NCBI RefSeq assembly: GCF_900102745.1
Contig: NZ_FMZF01000007.1
Span: forward strand, 186,001-250,000
Length of the DNA: 64,000 nucleotides
Origin: Geodermatophilus telluris
Lineage (GTDB): Bacteria > Actinomycetota > Actinomycetes > Mycobacteriales > Geodermatophilaceae
Direction of reading: 5' to 3'
This document shows positions 63,437 through 64,000 of this stretch, one piece after another. The stretch's first letter is position 1; the number at the start of each line of letters is the position of its first letter. The notes beneath the pieces were generated by a model that ran no database searches, had not been told where the DNA came from, and saw only the letters and a program-made list of their open reading frames with translations. The position numbers and the translations under genes are program-made.

Positions 63437-64000
63437 GTGACCACCGCCGCGCGACCCGACGTCGGGGACCTCCTGCGCGGCTGGCGGCAGCGCCGCCGGC
63501 TGTCCCAGCTGGACCTGGCCAACGACGCCGGGGTCTCCGCGCGGCACCTGTCCTTCCTGGAGACCGGCCGGTCGCGGCCGAGCCGGGAGATGGTGCTGCG
63601 CCTCGCCGAGCAGCTCGACGTCCCCCTGCGCGAGCGAAACGACCTGCTGCTGGCCGCGGGCTTCGCGCCCGCCTACGGACGCCGGGGCCTGGACTCGCCC
63701 GACCTGGCCGCCGTCACCCGGGCACTGGAGCGGGTGCTCGCCGCCCACGAGCCCTTCCCGGCGCTGGTGGTCGACCGCTCGTGGGAGCTGGTGACGGCGA
63801 ACGCGGGCGTCGCGCCGCTGCTCGACGGCGCCGCCGCGCACCTGCTCGAGCCGCCGGTCAACGTGCTGCGGCTGAGCCTGCACCCCGAGGGGCTGGCCCC
63901 GCGGATCGCCAACCTCGCGCAGTGGCGGGCGCACGTGCTGCACCGGCTCGGCCGCGAGGCGCGGCTGACCGGCGACCCGGGGCTGGCCGCGCTGCACCGG
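63437..64000 (+). CDS. XRE family regulator with MmyB-like ligand domain (3' truncated by window)
   Basis: 188 codons visible from GTG 63437, running off the right edge without a stop. The helix-turn-helix reads LLRGWRQRRRLSQLDLANDA and GVSARHLSFLETGRSRPSRE. The following region, AAHEPFPALVVDRSWELVTA with EPPVNVLRLSLHPEGLAP, is the MmyB-like (MLTR) domain, which binds fatty acid-like ligands in some members. It is divergent from the membrane/SnoaL pair, the likely target. Confidence 0.9.
   Translation, partial: MTTAARPDVGDLLRGWRQRRRLSQLDLANDAGVSARHLSFLETGRSRPSREMVLRLAEQLDVPLRERNDLLLAAGFAPAYGRRGLDSPDLAAVTRALERVLAAHEPFPALVVDRSWELVTANAGVAPLLDGAAAHLLEPPVNVLRLSLHPEGLAPRIANLAQWRAHVLHRLGREARLTGDPGLAALHR

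Overview
The window is very GC-rich, with codon third positions almost always G or C, many GTG starts and dense, overlapping genes. Gene content (DUF222/HNH relic, GAF-ANTAR protein, many RsbU/RsbW-like stress regulators, ACC deaminase, MSWSG-repeat subtilase) points to a high-GC actinobacterium. Family Geodermatophilaceae (Blastococcus, Geodermatophilus, Modestobacter) is my best guess; this is inference from gene repertoire, not a database match. It reads as ordinary chromosome. I saw no phage, integrase, transposase, plasmid, CRISPR, tRNA or rRNA features.

Layout. 1-4 kb: a DUF222/HNH gene broken by a small hairpin repeat, an M14 carboxypeptidase preceded by a separately encoded putative prodomain, and an AidB-like acyl-CoA dehydrogenase. 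4-9 kb: a PAS-GGDEF-EAL protein with a degenerate GGDQF site, a NYN-domain protein, a Cys-rich small protein, and a divergent RsbW-like / GAF-ANTAR pair. 8.5-12 kb: nucleoside hydrolase, ATP-grasp ligase, APC permease. 12-14.6 kb: a Pro-rich protein, an 840-bp gene-poor stretch with an 83-bp direct repeat and a large nested hairpin, then a secreted trypsin-like protease with a strong terminator. 14.7-17.3 kb: PAS-GAF-PP2C phosphatase facing an RsbW-like kinase, with a second copy of the hairpin repeat between them.

17.3-25.1 kb is a divergent thiamin cluster. The leftward arm is TPP riboswitch-cytX-thiO-thiS-[hairpin repeat]-thiG-tenI. The rightward arm is tenA-tenA2-TPP riboswitch-thiM-thiE-thiD. 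Together they cover thiazole synthesis, HMP uptake and salvage, and coupling to thiamin phosphate; thiC, thiF and thiL are not here. 25-32 kb holds small metabolic and regulatory genes (VOC protein, methyltransferase, TetR with a divergent hydrolase, mntH, Mut7-C protein, SDR, tandem GNATs). 32.4-34.1 kb is a GntR-acdS operon with a palindrome at the likely promoter. 34-39 kb holds membrane proteins, a hydrolase, an MDR reductase, a decayed VOC gene, an inositol-monophosphatase-like gene and an NmrA-like gene. 39-43.5 kb pairs a secreted subtilase carrying eleven MSWSG repeats with a membrane GAF-GGDEF-EAL protein downstream.

43.8-49.6 kb: haloalkane dehalogenase, two methyltransferases, a chemoreceptor, a cold-shock-like protein and a LiaF-like protein. 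49.6-52.6 kb: urate degradation (uraD-uraH-uricase) divergent from a DUF6986-type aldolase-like gene. 52.7-58.9 kb is the most striking locus: a 1680-residue protein combining a hybrid histidine kinase, receiver, PAS/GAF sensors, PP2C phosphatase, RsbW-like kinase and STAS domain, followed by a MEDS-HATPase protein. 58.9-64 kb: MarR regulator, LigC-like DNA ligase, FMN reductase, NUDIX hydrolase, DUF1992 protein, NTF2-like protein, membrane protein and a truncated XRE regulator running off the end.
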